Positions 15,326 to 23,422 of a stretch of 39,091 nt of DNA are shown piece by piece. Location: the NCBI GenBank assembly GCA_045629065.1, contig JAZQQK010000007.1, positions 1-39,091 on the forward strand, given 5' to 3'. Made by a program: the position numbers and the translations under genes. Under the pieces are notes generated by a model, which was not told the DNA's origin, did not search any database, and saw only the letters and a program-made list of their open reading frames with translations. The DNA comes from JAKSSM01 sp045629065. GTDB lineage: Bacteria > Bacillota > Clostridia > Peptostreptococcales > Anaerovoracaceae. Each line of letters opens with the position of its first letter. The first letter of the stretch is position 1.

Positions 15326-17140
15326 CTAATTTACCCCTTGATATAAACCGATAATTCTTGATGCAAGTCCTGAGTTTCTCTGCCCTGATTGGTTGTTATC
15401 TACCATTGCATTCAAATACTCTGGATTGCCCACGATTACTGCTCTTTCCTTAGCTCTCGTAAAGCCCGTGTAAATCAGGCTCCTAGTTGAAAGCTTAGGT
15501 GGGAACCAAGTCATAGGAATTATTACAGTTTTGAATTCCGAGCCCTGGCTCTTATGGATTGTAATCGCATACGCGTGCTCGAGTTCGTCGAACTTCGTAT
15601 ATGGATATTCTACCCAGCGTTCGCCGTCATATAGGATTGTCAGCGTTTTGTTTTCCTTGTCAATGGCCTTGATCGCCCCTATCTCGCCATTGAATACGCC
15701 GTGACCACCCTTAAACTCCAATTGATAGTCGTTTTTGAGTTGCATCACTTTATCCCCAAGGCGGAAAACTCGTTCCCCGAAAGCGAGTTCTGCCTTGTCT
15801 TCGGCTGCTGGATTAAATACATTTTGCAAATACTTATTCAGATTTGCAGTGCCTAAGATTCCCTTCTTGGTTGGACTCAGTATCTGAATATCGTCTAATT
15901 CGAATAATTTTGCGATTTGAACGATTTTATCTAGGATATCGTTCTGTTTATCAGCTGTGATTAAAACCGACTCAGAAAGCGTTTTTACGTCTTCTAGTGC
16001 GTTGGCAGAAACCAACTCCGGATATTCTCCGTGGTTAATCCTGTGCGCATTTGCAACGATTGTACTTTCTTCAGTCTGACGATAAATCTGTGTGAGTTTG
16101 CTAACCGAGAAGTATTCGCTATCGATGAGGTCCTTTAGAACATTTCCAGCGCCTACAGAAGGAAGCTGATCGCTGTCACCCACCAGCACGAGTCTAGTGC
16201 CTGGTGTCATCGCATCTAAAAGAGCATCCATAAGCATTAAATCCATCATCGATGTCTCGTCCACGATAATAACGTCCGCTGATAACGGATTGTCATGGTT
16301 ACGATTAAAGAACATCGCCTTACAGCTCTCGTCATAGTAATATTCTAAAAGTCTATGGACTGTAGAAGCATAGTGACCGGAAGTCTCCATAATTCGCTTA
16401 GCGGCTCTTCCTGTAGGTGCTGCTACAGAAACCTTTAGGTTGCTATCCTCGAATATTTTAATAAGCGTGTTTATTATTGTTGTCTTACCTGTTCCAGGTC
16501 CACCGGTTATAATCGATACTCCAGTGCCAATGGCTTCAAGCACTGCCGTGCGTTGCTCGCGTGAAAGTTCGATTTCGCGTTCCGCTTCGCATTTTTTGAT
16601 TATCGCCTCGAGGTTGTTTCCAACCTTTTTAAAGCCTGTACGTGGCTCGCAGATTTCAGCGAATTTCTTTGCAATTTCGCATTCTGCTTTATAGTAGCCG
16701 TAGAAATAAACGACTTGGCTGCCATCGAGATTAGTTAATTGAATCTTTCCCTCGTATGCCATATCTTCTATGACATCTCTGATTCTCTCAGAACTTAGGT
16801 TGAGGAATTCGCCAATTTTAAGAGAGAACTCACCAAAAGGTGCATAACTATGGCCTTCTTGGGCATAAGCTCCAAGGACATAGTTAACCGCAGCCTCCAC
16901 TCTAAGCGGGCTGTCCATCTCAAAACCTAGTACTGTCGCTACTTCATCGGCCTTTTTGAAGCCAATACGTGGGAACTCTGAGAGAAGCCAATAAGGATTG
17001 TCCTCCGTAAGCGCCACACCAGCGTCACCTACTAGGTCGTATATTTTGATGATGTAATAATTAGAAAAGCCAAGTTCCCTTAAAAACAAGGTCACCTCTT
17101 GAGTGACCTGGCTTATCTTTGTTATTTGCTTATCCTGCAT
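15326..17140 (-). CDS. recD2: RecD2-type 5'-3' DNA helicase lacking the N-terminal domain
   Basis: 604 residues, against about 715-800 for typical RecD2. It begins in the helix-hairpin-helix region (FPRIGFKKADEVATVLGF, about 57-73), so the usual N-terminal OB-like module is missing. The SF1B motor is complete: Walker A GGPGTGKTT (213-221), VAAPTGRAAKRI, Walker B VIIVDETSMMD, GDSDQLPSVGAGNVL, IYRQ, HKSQGSEF and YTGFTRAKERAVIVG. RecD2 acts without RecBC in mismatch and recombinational repair. The ATG shares its A with the yhaM stop codon (TAATG), so the start is fixed by coupling and the shortness is not an annotation artefact. Part of a yhaM-recD2-comF unit. Confidence 0.9.
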   Translation of the reverse strand: MQDKQITKISQVTQEVTLFLRELGFSNYYIIKIYDLVGDAGVALTEDNPYWLLSEFPRIGFKKADEVATVLGFEMDSPLRVEAAVNYVLGAYAQEGHSYAPFGEFSLKIGEFLNLSSERIRDVIEDMAYEGKIQLTNLDGSQVVYFYGYYKAECEIAKKFAEICEPRTGFKKVGNNLEAIIKKCEAEREIELSREQRTAVLEAIGTGVSIITGGPGTGKTTIINTLIKIFEDSNLKVSVAAPTGRAAKRIMETSGHYASTVHRLLEYYYDESCKAMFFNRNHDNPLSADVIIVDETSMMDLMLMDALLDAMTPGTRLVLVGDSDQLPSVGAGNVLKDLIDSEYFSVSKLTQIYRQTEESTIVANAHRINHGEYPELVSANALEDVKTLSESVLITADKQNDILDKIVQIAKLFELDDIQILSPTKKGILGTANLNKYLQNVFNPAAEDKAELAFGERVFRLGDKVMQLKNDYQLEFKGGHGVFNGEIGAIKAIDKENKTLTILYDGERWVEYPYTKFDELEHAYAITIHKSQGSEFKTVIIPMTWFPPKLSTRSLIYTGFTRAKERAVIVGNPEYLNAMVDNNQSGQRNSGLASRIIGLYQGVN

Positions 17141-18099
17141 TATTCTACTGGTTTATAAATCTTTCTATTATCCAATGTCCAAACTTTTTCAGTGAATTCG
17201 CCCTCTTCAACATTAGCTAAGGCATCTTCCATATCATAAAGTTTAGCATCTAAAATATCTAAGTAGTGTAATACTTCTGCCTCTGGGAAGAGCGGCTTCT
17301 TTGGGCTGCCAAACTCAGGTTCATAATGATGTGAAAGTATCATGTGTTCAAGCATGATACGCTTCTCATTAGGGAAGTTTAATTCAAGTGCAAGCTTATC
17401 GATAGACTTTACACCCATTACGAGATGTCCTAACATCTGGCCTTCAAATGAATAGCCATCTGACATTCCATCCAAATCGGCTTCGATTTCGTTGAGCTTT
17501 TCCATATCGTGTAAGATTACGCCACAGAGCACGAAGTCTCTATTCAAGTTTGTATATACTTCGCAAACTCTTTCACCATTCATAAGCATACGCTTCATAT
17601 GGTAAAGGAGTCCTGCATATTCAGCATGGTGGTTTCTAGATGCTCCTGGGTAGTAGAGCAGCTTTTCTTTGTTGTCATCAAGCTCCCTTAAGCAAATAGC
17701 CTTAAAGTCTTCATCGCTTAAGTTTTCTGCTACCTTGTGGATATAGTCAAACATATCCTTTGGGTCCTCTGGAGCGGCCTTGATGAAATCCTTTAGATCG
17801 AGATTGTCATTAGGTTCTGCCAAGCGAATCTTTTGAATTCTAACTTGAAGTTGGTTAGCCCACTCAGTGACCAAGCCCTTAACCTTAACCTTTGACTTTT
17901 CTTTAATTTTATCTATAGCTGGCATCTCCTCGAAAGCTATATCCCACTTCTTTGCGGAGATTTCGCCAGTTGCGTCGGCAAGAGTAACGTCAAGATATGG
18001 CTTATTGTTAGAACCAGTCTTTAATTGGATTGATCTAACCATAAAGAAGTCGATAAATTCCATATCTTTTCTTAAATTAGCAATGTAAAATTCTTTCAT
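17140..18099 (-). CDS. yhaM: YhaM-family 3'-5' exoribonuclease
   Basis: 319 residues from the chosen start. The N-terminal OB-fold (about 10-95; PYLDVTLADATGEISAKKWD, VKVKGLVTEWANQLQVRIQKI) binds nucleic acid. The C-terminal HD domain (about 155-300) shows RNHHAEYAGLLYHMKRML, GVILHDMEKLNEI with the His-Asp pair, and LSHHYEPEFGSP. YhaM trims 3' ends of RNA, and DNA in vitro, in Bacillota. The open frame can be read from a TTG at 18120, but AAAGGA lies seven bases before ATG 18099, so that is preferred. Divergent from nadE through a mirror-symmetric promoter and translationally coupled to recD2 by TAATG. Confidence 0.92.
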   Translation of the reverse strand: MKEFYIANLRKDMEFIDFFMVRSIQLKTGSNNKPYLDVTLADATGEISAKKWDIAFEEMPAIDKIKEKSKVKVKGLVTEWANQLQVRIQKIRLAEPNDNLDLKDFIKAAPEDPKDMFDYIHKVAENLSDEDFKAICLRELDDNKEKLLYYPGASRNHHAEYAGLLYHMKRMLMNGERVCEVYTNLNRDFVLCGVILHDMEKLNEIEADLDGMSDGYSFEGQMLGHLVMGVKSIDKLALELNFPNEKRIMLEHMILSHHYEPEFGSPKKPLFPEAEVLHYLDILDAKLYDMEDALANVEEGEFTEKVWTLDNRKIYKPVE

Positions 18100-18134
18100 G
18101 TTTTTGTCCTTTCGAATCAATAACCTATGTGGAT

Positions 18135-18172
18135 ATTATACACTTTATTTTCGGGGTTGAAAAGTGTATAAT
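18135..18172. promoter_or_regulatory. Mirror-symmetric divergent promoter yhaM/nadE
   Basis: Perfect 12-bp inverted repeat: ATTATACACTTT (18135-18146) and AAAGTGTATAAT (18161-18172), 14-bp centre. Each arm carries an outward TATAAT: minus strand 18140-18135, plus strand 18167-18172. At 17-bp spacing the -35 positions are TTTATT (plus, 18144-18149) and TTTTCA (minus, 18163-18158), both weak. Predicted leaders are about 28 nt on each side. Confidence 0.65.
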
Positions 18173-18206
18173 TGAGTTATCAAATAAGGAAAGTGAAGGT
18201 AATCCT

Positions 18207-18965
18207 ATGGCCTTTGATGCAAAAAAAGTTAAAGATGATGTAGTGCAATGGATAAGAGATTGGTTCGAGCAAAACGGTAAAGGCTGCAATGCAATAGTCG
18301 CAATTTCAGGCGGCAAAGATAGTTCTGTAGTTGCAGCGCTTTGTGTCGAAGCGCTCGGTAAAGATCGCGTTATCGGTGTTACTCTCCCAAAGGGAAAACA
18401 ATTCGATATCGATGTTTCATATGATCTTATTAATTACCTCGGAATTAAATATTATGAACTTAACATAGAGAGCTGTTTCAACGGTATTGTGGATGAATTA
18501 AAAAAGTCCATTCCTGAAGTTCAGCAACAGACTATTACAAATCTTCCACCACGCTTAAGAATGGCAGCAACTTATGCAGTTTCGCAAAGCTTAAACGGCA
18601 GAGTTGCGAACACTTGCAATATGAGCGAAGACTGGGTTGGATATTCCACTAGATACGGCGATGCCGCAGGCGACTTTTCACCGCTCTCCAACCTCACAGT
18701 GCAGGAGGTCAAGGCCATCGGTCGCGAGTTAGGACTCCCTGCAAAATTCGTTGACAAGGTTCCTATCGATGGACTCAAATTCACGGGAGATCATCCAACT
18801 ACTGACGAGGAAAGTTTAGGCTTCACTTATGCAGTGTTGGATAAATACATTCGTGAAGGCATCTGCGAAGATCCTGAGACGAAGGCGCTAATCGACAAGA
18901 AGCACGCGGCGAACCTCTTCAAACTCCGCATGATGGACGCCTTCCCTTATACACCAGAAAACTAA
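18207..18965 (+). CDS. nadE: Ammonia-dependent NAD synthetase
   Basis: 252 residues, the size of the stand-alone ammonia-using form without a glutaminase domain. It makes NAD from deamido-NAD, ATP and ammonia, the last step of NAD synthesis. Visible: the ATP-pyrophosphatase P-loop SGGKDS (34-39), RLRMAATYAVSQSLNGRVANTCNMSE, GYSTRYGDAAGDFSPLSNLT, and the flexible-loop region PIDGLKFTGDHPTTDEESLGFTY. The frame opens at 18129, but GAAGGT before ATG 18207 and the family's normal N-terminus fix the start. Transcribed from a divergent promoter shared with yhaM, and ends in a terminator that also serves the convergent surface-protein gene. Confidence 0.95.
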   Translation: MAFDAKKVKDDVVQWIRDWFEQNGKGCNAIVAISGGKDSSVVAALCVEALGKDRVIGVTLPKGKQFDIDVSYDLINYLGIKYYELNIESCFNGIVDELKKSIPEVQQQTITNLPPRLRMAATYAVSQSLNGRVANTCNMSEDWVGYSTRYGDAAGDFSPLSNLTVQEVKAIGRELGLPAKFVDKVPIDGLKFTGDHPTTDEESLGFTYAVLDKYIREGICEDPETKALIDKKHAANLFKLRMMDAFPYTPEN

Positions 18966-18974
18966 TCGCACAAC

Positions 18975-19003
18975 AAAACCCCATACACATGTATGGGGTT
19001 TTT
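18975..19003. terminator. Bidirectional terminator nadE / surface protein
   Basis: CCCCATAC (18979-18986), ACAT loop, GTATGGGG (18991-18998), flanked by AAAA on one side and TTTTT on the other. It can therefore stop transcription of both convergent genes. Confidence 0.88.
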
Positions 19004-19015
19004 GTGTACACTTAA

Positions 19016-21796
19016 CTATTTTCTTGTCCTACAGCCATACTTTCCTTGTGTTAGTTCTGTAGTAGCGATAAGATTGTCATCTTGGTCATAAACCTTTGCT
19101 ACTGCTTTATAGTAATACTTTTGATTCTTGATTGTAGCTGTGTTGAGATACCAAGGTTCTAATTTGTTTACTACCTTAGTAATCTTATACTCTTCTGCCA
19201 TTGGAGGTTTTTTAGACTCTGCTCTGTAGAAATCATATTTTACAGTGTATCCTGCTTTTTTAAATTTTGTAATCTCTTCATTATCTAAAACATAAACCTT
19301 TATTCCACGGCTTTGGTTTTCAGTTCTAACTGTTGGAACCATAACTTCAACTAATGCTTTTACTTCAGCTTCTGAAAGTTTTTTTAAACCAGATTCCGCT
19401 GCAAGCTGTGCATCAATAATTGCTTGCTTTCTTTGAGCTTCTGCTAATACTTCATGATACTTTACTAGGTCGTATGGTATGTAGCTACTCGTGTTTTGCG
19501 GAGCTTCAACAATCTCTGCTGAGATAGTAACTGTAGCATCTGGCATTGTGAATGTAAACTGATTGTTTCCTAAACTCGTCGCATCGCATACTTTATCTTC
19601 ACCATCATTGTATGCGCAAACTGGAGTGCCATTGATTTTGTATCCTGCATCTACATTTACCGTCAATTCAATGTTTGTGCCAGAAGCAGCAGTATATGTA
19701 TTAGCAATTATGATAGCTTTTTCTAGTTCAGAATCAATCTTAACAGTATGGAAGCCTTGTGCTTCTTCAATTACGAGATTACCCTTTTCATCAATTGTAA
19801 CTTTTTTACCATCTTTACCATCATAGTGGAAAAATTGCGTAATATTTGATTGATTGCCTGTTTCATTTCTAATTAAGCCAAATGATTCGTTATATGCATA
19901 TTCAAATTGAATGTCTGCTCCTGTCAAATCACCACAAACAGCAATTTGATTATTTTCATTAACACCAAGATTTAAAGGAGTGCCATCTACTTTTTTATTA
20001 TTCTTTATTACTACAGGTCCAGCAATAGATAATCGTCCTTGGTTCTTCGCACTATAATCGCTACCTGATATATTGTCAGTTATTATGCCTCCCATCAAAG
20101 CTCCGCTTTGCGTGTTAAATACTCCTCCAATGAAAGGCATATAGTTATTAGATACTTTCCCGCCATTCATAACAAATGAGGCTAAATTACAAATGGTTCC
20201 TGCAGCGTTGGATTCACCAATATTCCCTGCAAACAATCCTCTATTTAAAACAAATACACCTGAGTTACGAATGACTCCTCCCTGATAGTCACTGCGGTTA
20301 ATTCGGTTTCCCACAACGGAGCCTCCGTTCATGATGCATGAGCCATATTTGACAATTCCTATTGCAGCAGCTCCGCTATATCCAGTTATGATGCCTCCAC
20401 TTACGGCGTTATCTGCCTCAACATTTGTTAATGTCCATAGTCCATTACCATCTACGTCGAAATAATGTTCAGTTGTTGTATCACAATCGTATATATGTAG
20501 TGTTGCATAATTATTAATATTAATTGCTTTATTATTCAAATCAATAGCATATCCATTTAAACATAGTCTAATGTCGACTTGGTCTGCACTAGATGCACCA
20601 GTAATTGACCAGGCAGAATCTAATGTAATGTTATCAGTTAAATAATACATACCTGATGTTGTTGGTAAACTTGCTGCTGAAGAAACAGGAGTCATATTAG
20701 TATGATTATGATTAGACTCTGGTTCTACTACAGAACTTTCAACAATCTCAATTTCACCTATTTCGTTAACAATGGCTTTATATCCAGCTTCACCATCATA
20801 AGTGAAGAAATTAGTCAAATCTACTCCATTATTGAAGACTGAATAACCAGTTGTTTTAAAACCATTATTTTCAAGATATATTTCTGCTCCAGCTAAGTCT
20901 TTTCCAACTATTAAAGATGTATCAGAAATAAAGTTGCCAGGAGCACCAGTTTCTGAAAGATAATTATCTTTTATTGCAACAGGTCCAGATACTTGTATGC
21001 CACCAGATTGATTGCATATAGCATGAGATTTGGTAACATTATCAACGATTTGACCACCATTTAAAATCATCAGTGCATCTGCGCCATTATAAACACAAAC
21101 CTGAGTACATGTATTATCACTTATTACTCCATCACCAAGAATAAATAATCCGTTTGCTGTGTTTGAAAGAACACCAAGACAATATGTGGCAGTATAGTTT
21201 CCCTTTATAGCACCACCATTCATATAAAAGGTTCCACCATAATTATCAATGATCGCTGAAAGCCAGTCTTCTCTCGCCGATGTGTTTCCAACAAATGTTC
21301 CACTATTTAAAACCAGTGTTCCCCCATTTCTGACTACTGCTCTATTATTCGTACTTGCTATATTAGAGTATCCAGTAATAATTCCGCCCGTTACAACATT
21401 TTCTGTTACATCAGTCGTGAGCCTCCATAGGCCTGGAGTGCTTCCTCCTTCATCAATAGTAAAATAATGCTTTGTAGTTGTGTCACAATCATCTATATGA
21501 AGGCAACCTTTTGCTTGGATTTCAATTGCAAATCCTTCATTATAGTTCAACTTTATTGCATGACCATTTAAGCATAATGTAATGTCATTGCTAACAGTCC
21601 ATTTTTTGTTCAATGTTACATCAGTATCGAGGTAATAATTTCCTGCTGCGGTTGGAAGCTTTGTACTATCCGTCCAAATAGTAAATGTAACGCCATCATG
21701 AATATGTGCATCTGTAGCAAAAGCCACTCCTGCCATAGTAGGCATCATGGCTAATAACATAGCAATTGAAAGTATTATTGCATAAATTCTTTTCAT
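19016..21796 (-). CDS. Secreted beta-helix surface protein with a duplicated domain
   Basis: 926 residues. Signal peptide 1-28 (MKRIYAIILSIAMLLAMMPT, cleavage after AFA). Two related halves of about 320 residues (about 30-355 and 363-690) each start HxH, then LPTxxGxYYLxxxxTL, LCLNGxAIxLN, HIxDCDTTTxHYF and GLWxLT. They continue in short GGxxxGN-type repeats typical of a right-handed beta-helix. A beta-rich module follows (about 690-770, ending FTFTMPDATVTISAEI, like bacterial repeat/InlB B-type modules). Then come a helical stretch and a fibronectin-like end (YKITKVVNKLEPWYLN, KYYYKAVAKVYDQDDN). There is no LPXTG, SLH or choline-binding anchor, so the protein may be released or held non-covalently. 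Binding partner unknown. AAGGGAG precedes ATG 21796, and the promoter spacer holds a C/G homopolymer. Confidence 0.85.
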   Translation of the reverse strand: MKRIYAIILSIAMLLAMMPTMAGVAFATDAHIHDGVTFTIWTDSTKLPTAAGNYYLDTDVTLNKKWTVSNDITLCLNGHAIKLNYNEGFAIEIQAKGCLHIDDCDTTTKHYFTIDEGGSTPGLWRLTTDVTENVVTGGIITGYSNIASTNNRAVVRNGGTLVLNSGTFVGNTSAREDWLSAIIDNYGGTFYMNGGAIKGNYTATYCLGVLSNTANGLFILGDGVISDNTCTQVCVYNGADALMILNGGQIVDNVTKSHAICNQSGGIQVSGPVAIKDNYLSETGAPGNFISDTSLIVGKDLAGAEIYLENNGFKTTGYSVFNNGVDLTNFFTYDGEAGYKAIVNEIGEIEIVESSVVEPESNHNHTNMTPVSSAASLPTTSGMYYLTDNITLDSAWSITGASSADQVDIRLCLNGYAIDLNNKAININNYATLHIYDCDTTTEHYFDVDGNGLWTLTNVEADNAVSGGIITGYSGAAAIGIVKYGSCIMNGGSVVGNRINRSDYQGGVIRNSGVFVLNRGLFAGNIGESNAAGTICNLASFVMNGGKVSNNYMPFIGGVFNTQSGALMGGIITDNISGSDYSAKNQGRLSIAGPVVIKNNKKVDGTPLNLGVNENNQIAVCGDLTGADIQFEYAYNESFGLIRNETGNQSNITQFFHYDGKDGKKVTIDEKGNLVIEEAQGFHTVKIDSELEKAIIIANTYTAASGTNIELTVNVDAGYKINGTPVCAYNDGEDKVCDATSLGNNQFTFTMPDATVTISAEIVEAPQNTSSYIPYDLVKYHEVLAEAQRKQAIIDAQLAAESGLKKLSEAEVKALVEVMVPTVRTENQSRGIKVYVLDNEEITKFKKAGYTVKYDFYRAESKKPPMAEEYKITKVVNKLEPWYLNTATIKNQKYYYKAVAKVYDQDDNLIATTELTQGKYGCRTRK

Positions 21797-21847
21797 GTAA
21801 GTCTCCCTTATCTAACATTGCTTTTTTATTGTCTTGCGGTGACGCAA

Positions 21848-21863
21848 AACATAATTTTATGTT
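21848..21863. promoter_or_regulatory. 16-bp perfect palindrome over the surface-protein -10 region
   Basis: AACATAATTTTATGTT is a perfect palindrome overlapping the candidate -10 (21864-21859). Its place fits an operator for an unknown repressor. A second small dyad, TTGCG-GTGA-CGCAA (21834-21847), follows in the leader. Confidence 0.45.
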
Positions 21864-21886
21864 ATCATATTACCCCCCCGAGTCAA
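21859..21886 (-). promoter_or_regulatory. Promoter of the surface protein with a C7/G7 tract in the spacer
   Basis: TTGACT (21886-21881), a 16-bp spacer, TAACAT (21864-21859). The spacer contains seven consecutive G on the minus strand (plus-strand C at 21873-21879). Slippage by one base would change the spacer to 15 or 17 bp. The assignment rests on a strong -35 and a fair -10. Confidence 0.55.
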
Positions 21887-21902
21887 TAAATGTGAGCAAT
21901 CT

Positions 21903-22042
21903 AAAAACCCCATATGTATATCGATGGCGGGTTTGACGACCGTCGGTCCTTAGCGATTGCCCGCGTAAGCTGGGCAGAGCTTAGTACCGCTACGGGAGGA
22001 GCCCGCGAGAGCGAAAGCCAGCGATATACATATGGGGTTTTT
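21903..22042 (-). other. 140-bp giant hairpin element, terminator-like, with a GC-rich branched loop
   Basis: A perfect 21-bp inverted repeat (21903-21923 with 22022-22042, core CCCCATATGTATATCG) encloses 98 bases of about 63 % GC, clearly above its neighbours. The loop itself folds into three hairpins: GACC/GGTC (21938-21948), TAAGCT/AGCTTA (21966-21983), and CGCT-CGGG/CCCG-AGCG (21988-22013). On the minus strand it begins 12 bases after the anti-sigma stop codon, and the right side of its stem runs into TTTTT, so it would work as that gene's terminator. The AACCCCATA/TATGGGGTT ends resemble the nadE terminator. It may be a small mobile repeat inserted in a terminator loop, or a structured RNA. 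No open frame or transposase is associated. Confidence 0.8.
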
Positions 22043-22054
22043 GTATGCGATTAA

Positions 22055-23422
22055 TTATTCTCCGGTTACATCGAAGATGAAGAGGCGAGCCGCGTCTTTT
22101 CCAACAAAGAATGTGAACTCGTTTAGCGGATTGTATGCCTCGTCTTCGAGAGCGATATTCAAGTAGCCAGTGGAAGTTACTGTGAAGTAAAGTACGATTC
22201 CTGTTGAATTAGAAGTCGACTCGAATATAACCTTCACATTACCTGATGATGGGAAGCTGTCTACATAATTTGCCTCGCCCTGTGCAAGGATGTTTTCCTT
22301 GAAGCTTGTCTCGAGAACATCTCCTGGTTTGAAGTTTGTCCACTTCCAACCTGCAACGTTCTTGCCACGCTTTACCAGTCCAACTGCTCCACCAAATCCA
22401 TAGTCCGAAACAGAACTGATATCCGCATCCTTAATAAATTGTGCGAGATTCTCAGGCTTATAGTCTGCGTTAGTATAGAGCATTACCGGCTCATCTTCGT
22501 GACCTTCATCTGGCATTACAGCCATCATGAGCATAGGTGATACGCTCTTAAGCGATTTAACCATCATCTTCTTTGGAGCTCCATTGTTAGTAGGAACTTC
22601 TAATGAAACGCTGCTTTCCTCTGAGAGTGTTGCAGTCTTTGCAGTTGAACCAACGATGTAATTGTTGCCTTCGATAGTCATGACCTCTACTGGCTCATAC
22701 TTTTCTTCTTTAGGTGGTTCAACCGGTGTTTGATCTTCAGGTACAATGCTTGGATCTGTTAATTCGCCAGTATTCTCTGATGTCTGATCTTCTGGGTTAA
22801 CAGTTTGGCCGTCAACAGTAGTTTTTTCTCCTTCTTGGCCCTCTTGATTTTCTTGATTATCTATGTCATTACCCTCTTGATTGTTATCGCCTACGGCAGT
22901 TTGATTTTCCTTCTGGTTCTTATCCTTTTTGTTATTCTTCTTGCCGTCTTTCTTGCTTTCCTGATTCTGATCGTTCTTTTGTGAATCAGTTCCAGTTACG
23001 ATGGCAGCCTTATCATCTGCCTGTGTAGTCTGGTTGCTACCAGTGCTTACTACGCCTTTATTATCTTTTGTCGTCTGCTCGTCGCTAACTACATTGATAT
23101 TAATGATGTTATCGAAAGCATCCTTAATCTTATCAATGCCGTCACCACCGATTGATGTGAATGTAGCAAAGAGGATTACAATTGATGCTGCGATTGCTGA
23201 TGAATAATACCAAACGCGTCTTGGGATTGCACTTAAGCCTCTCTTCTTTGGCTTAACTTCAACCTCAGGCATATTTACAGTCTTAAGTTCGGAAGCTTCT
23301 AATTCGGCTATTTTTGCAAGCAAACTAGACACAACTTCATCACTAGGTTGCATCTGTTCGTTCATGCTATCTATTAACTTTTGATCGAGATATTTGTCGA
23401 TATCAAAGTCAATCTTAGCCAA
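22055..23422 (-). CDS. Membrane anti-sigma-like protein partnered with the ECF sigma factor
   Basis: 455 residues. A cytoplasmic segment (1-69) is followed by one membrane helix (about 70-90, RRVWYYSSAIAASIVILFAT). A low-complexity external linker (about 115-243) is crowded with Asn, Gln, Glu, Lys and Asp. A C-terminal extracytoplasmic domain (about 244-455) shows no motif I recognise. The layout and the 8-bp overlap with the sigma gene mark it as the anti-sigma partner. The cytoplasmic part would hold the sigma factor and the outer domain would sense the envelope, both inferred. The start is TTG (23422-23420), eight bases after AGGAGG, and no nearer ATG is plausible. The giant hairpin element follows the stop. 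Confidence 0.75.
   Translation of the reverse strand: MAKIDFDIDKYLDQKLIDSMNEQMQPSDEVVSSLLAKIAELEASELKTVNMPEVEVKPKKRGLSAIPRRVWYYSSAIAASIVILFATFTSIGGDGIDKIKDAFDNIININVVSDEQTTKDNKGVVSTGSNQTTQADDKAAIVTGTDSQKNDQNQESKKDGKKNNKKDKNQKENQTAVGDNNQEGNDIDNQENQEGQEGEKTTVDGQTVNPEDQTSENTGELTDPSIVPEDQTPVEPPKEEKYEPVEVMTIEGNNYIVGSTAKTATLSEESSVSLEVPTNNGAPKKMMVKSLKSVSPMLMMAVMPDEGHEDEPVMLYTNADYKPENLAQFIKDADISSVSDYGFGGAVGLVKRGKNVAGWKWTNFKPGDVLETSFKENILAQGEANYVDSFPSSGNVKVIFESTSNSTGIVLYFTVTSTGYLNIALEDEAYNPLNEFTFFVGKDAARLFIFDVTGE

Noticed and set aside
21859..21886. Surface-protein gene as a target of the neighbouring ECF sigma factor
   Set aside because: Its promoter shows TTGACT/TAACAT of sigma-A type and no TGTAAC-like -35.
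21903..22042. Insertion sequence or integron attC site
   Set aside because: There is no transposase frame, no target-site duplication that I can see, and no GTTRRRY-type core. It is kept as an unexplained hairpin element.
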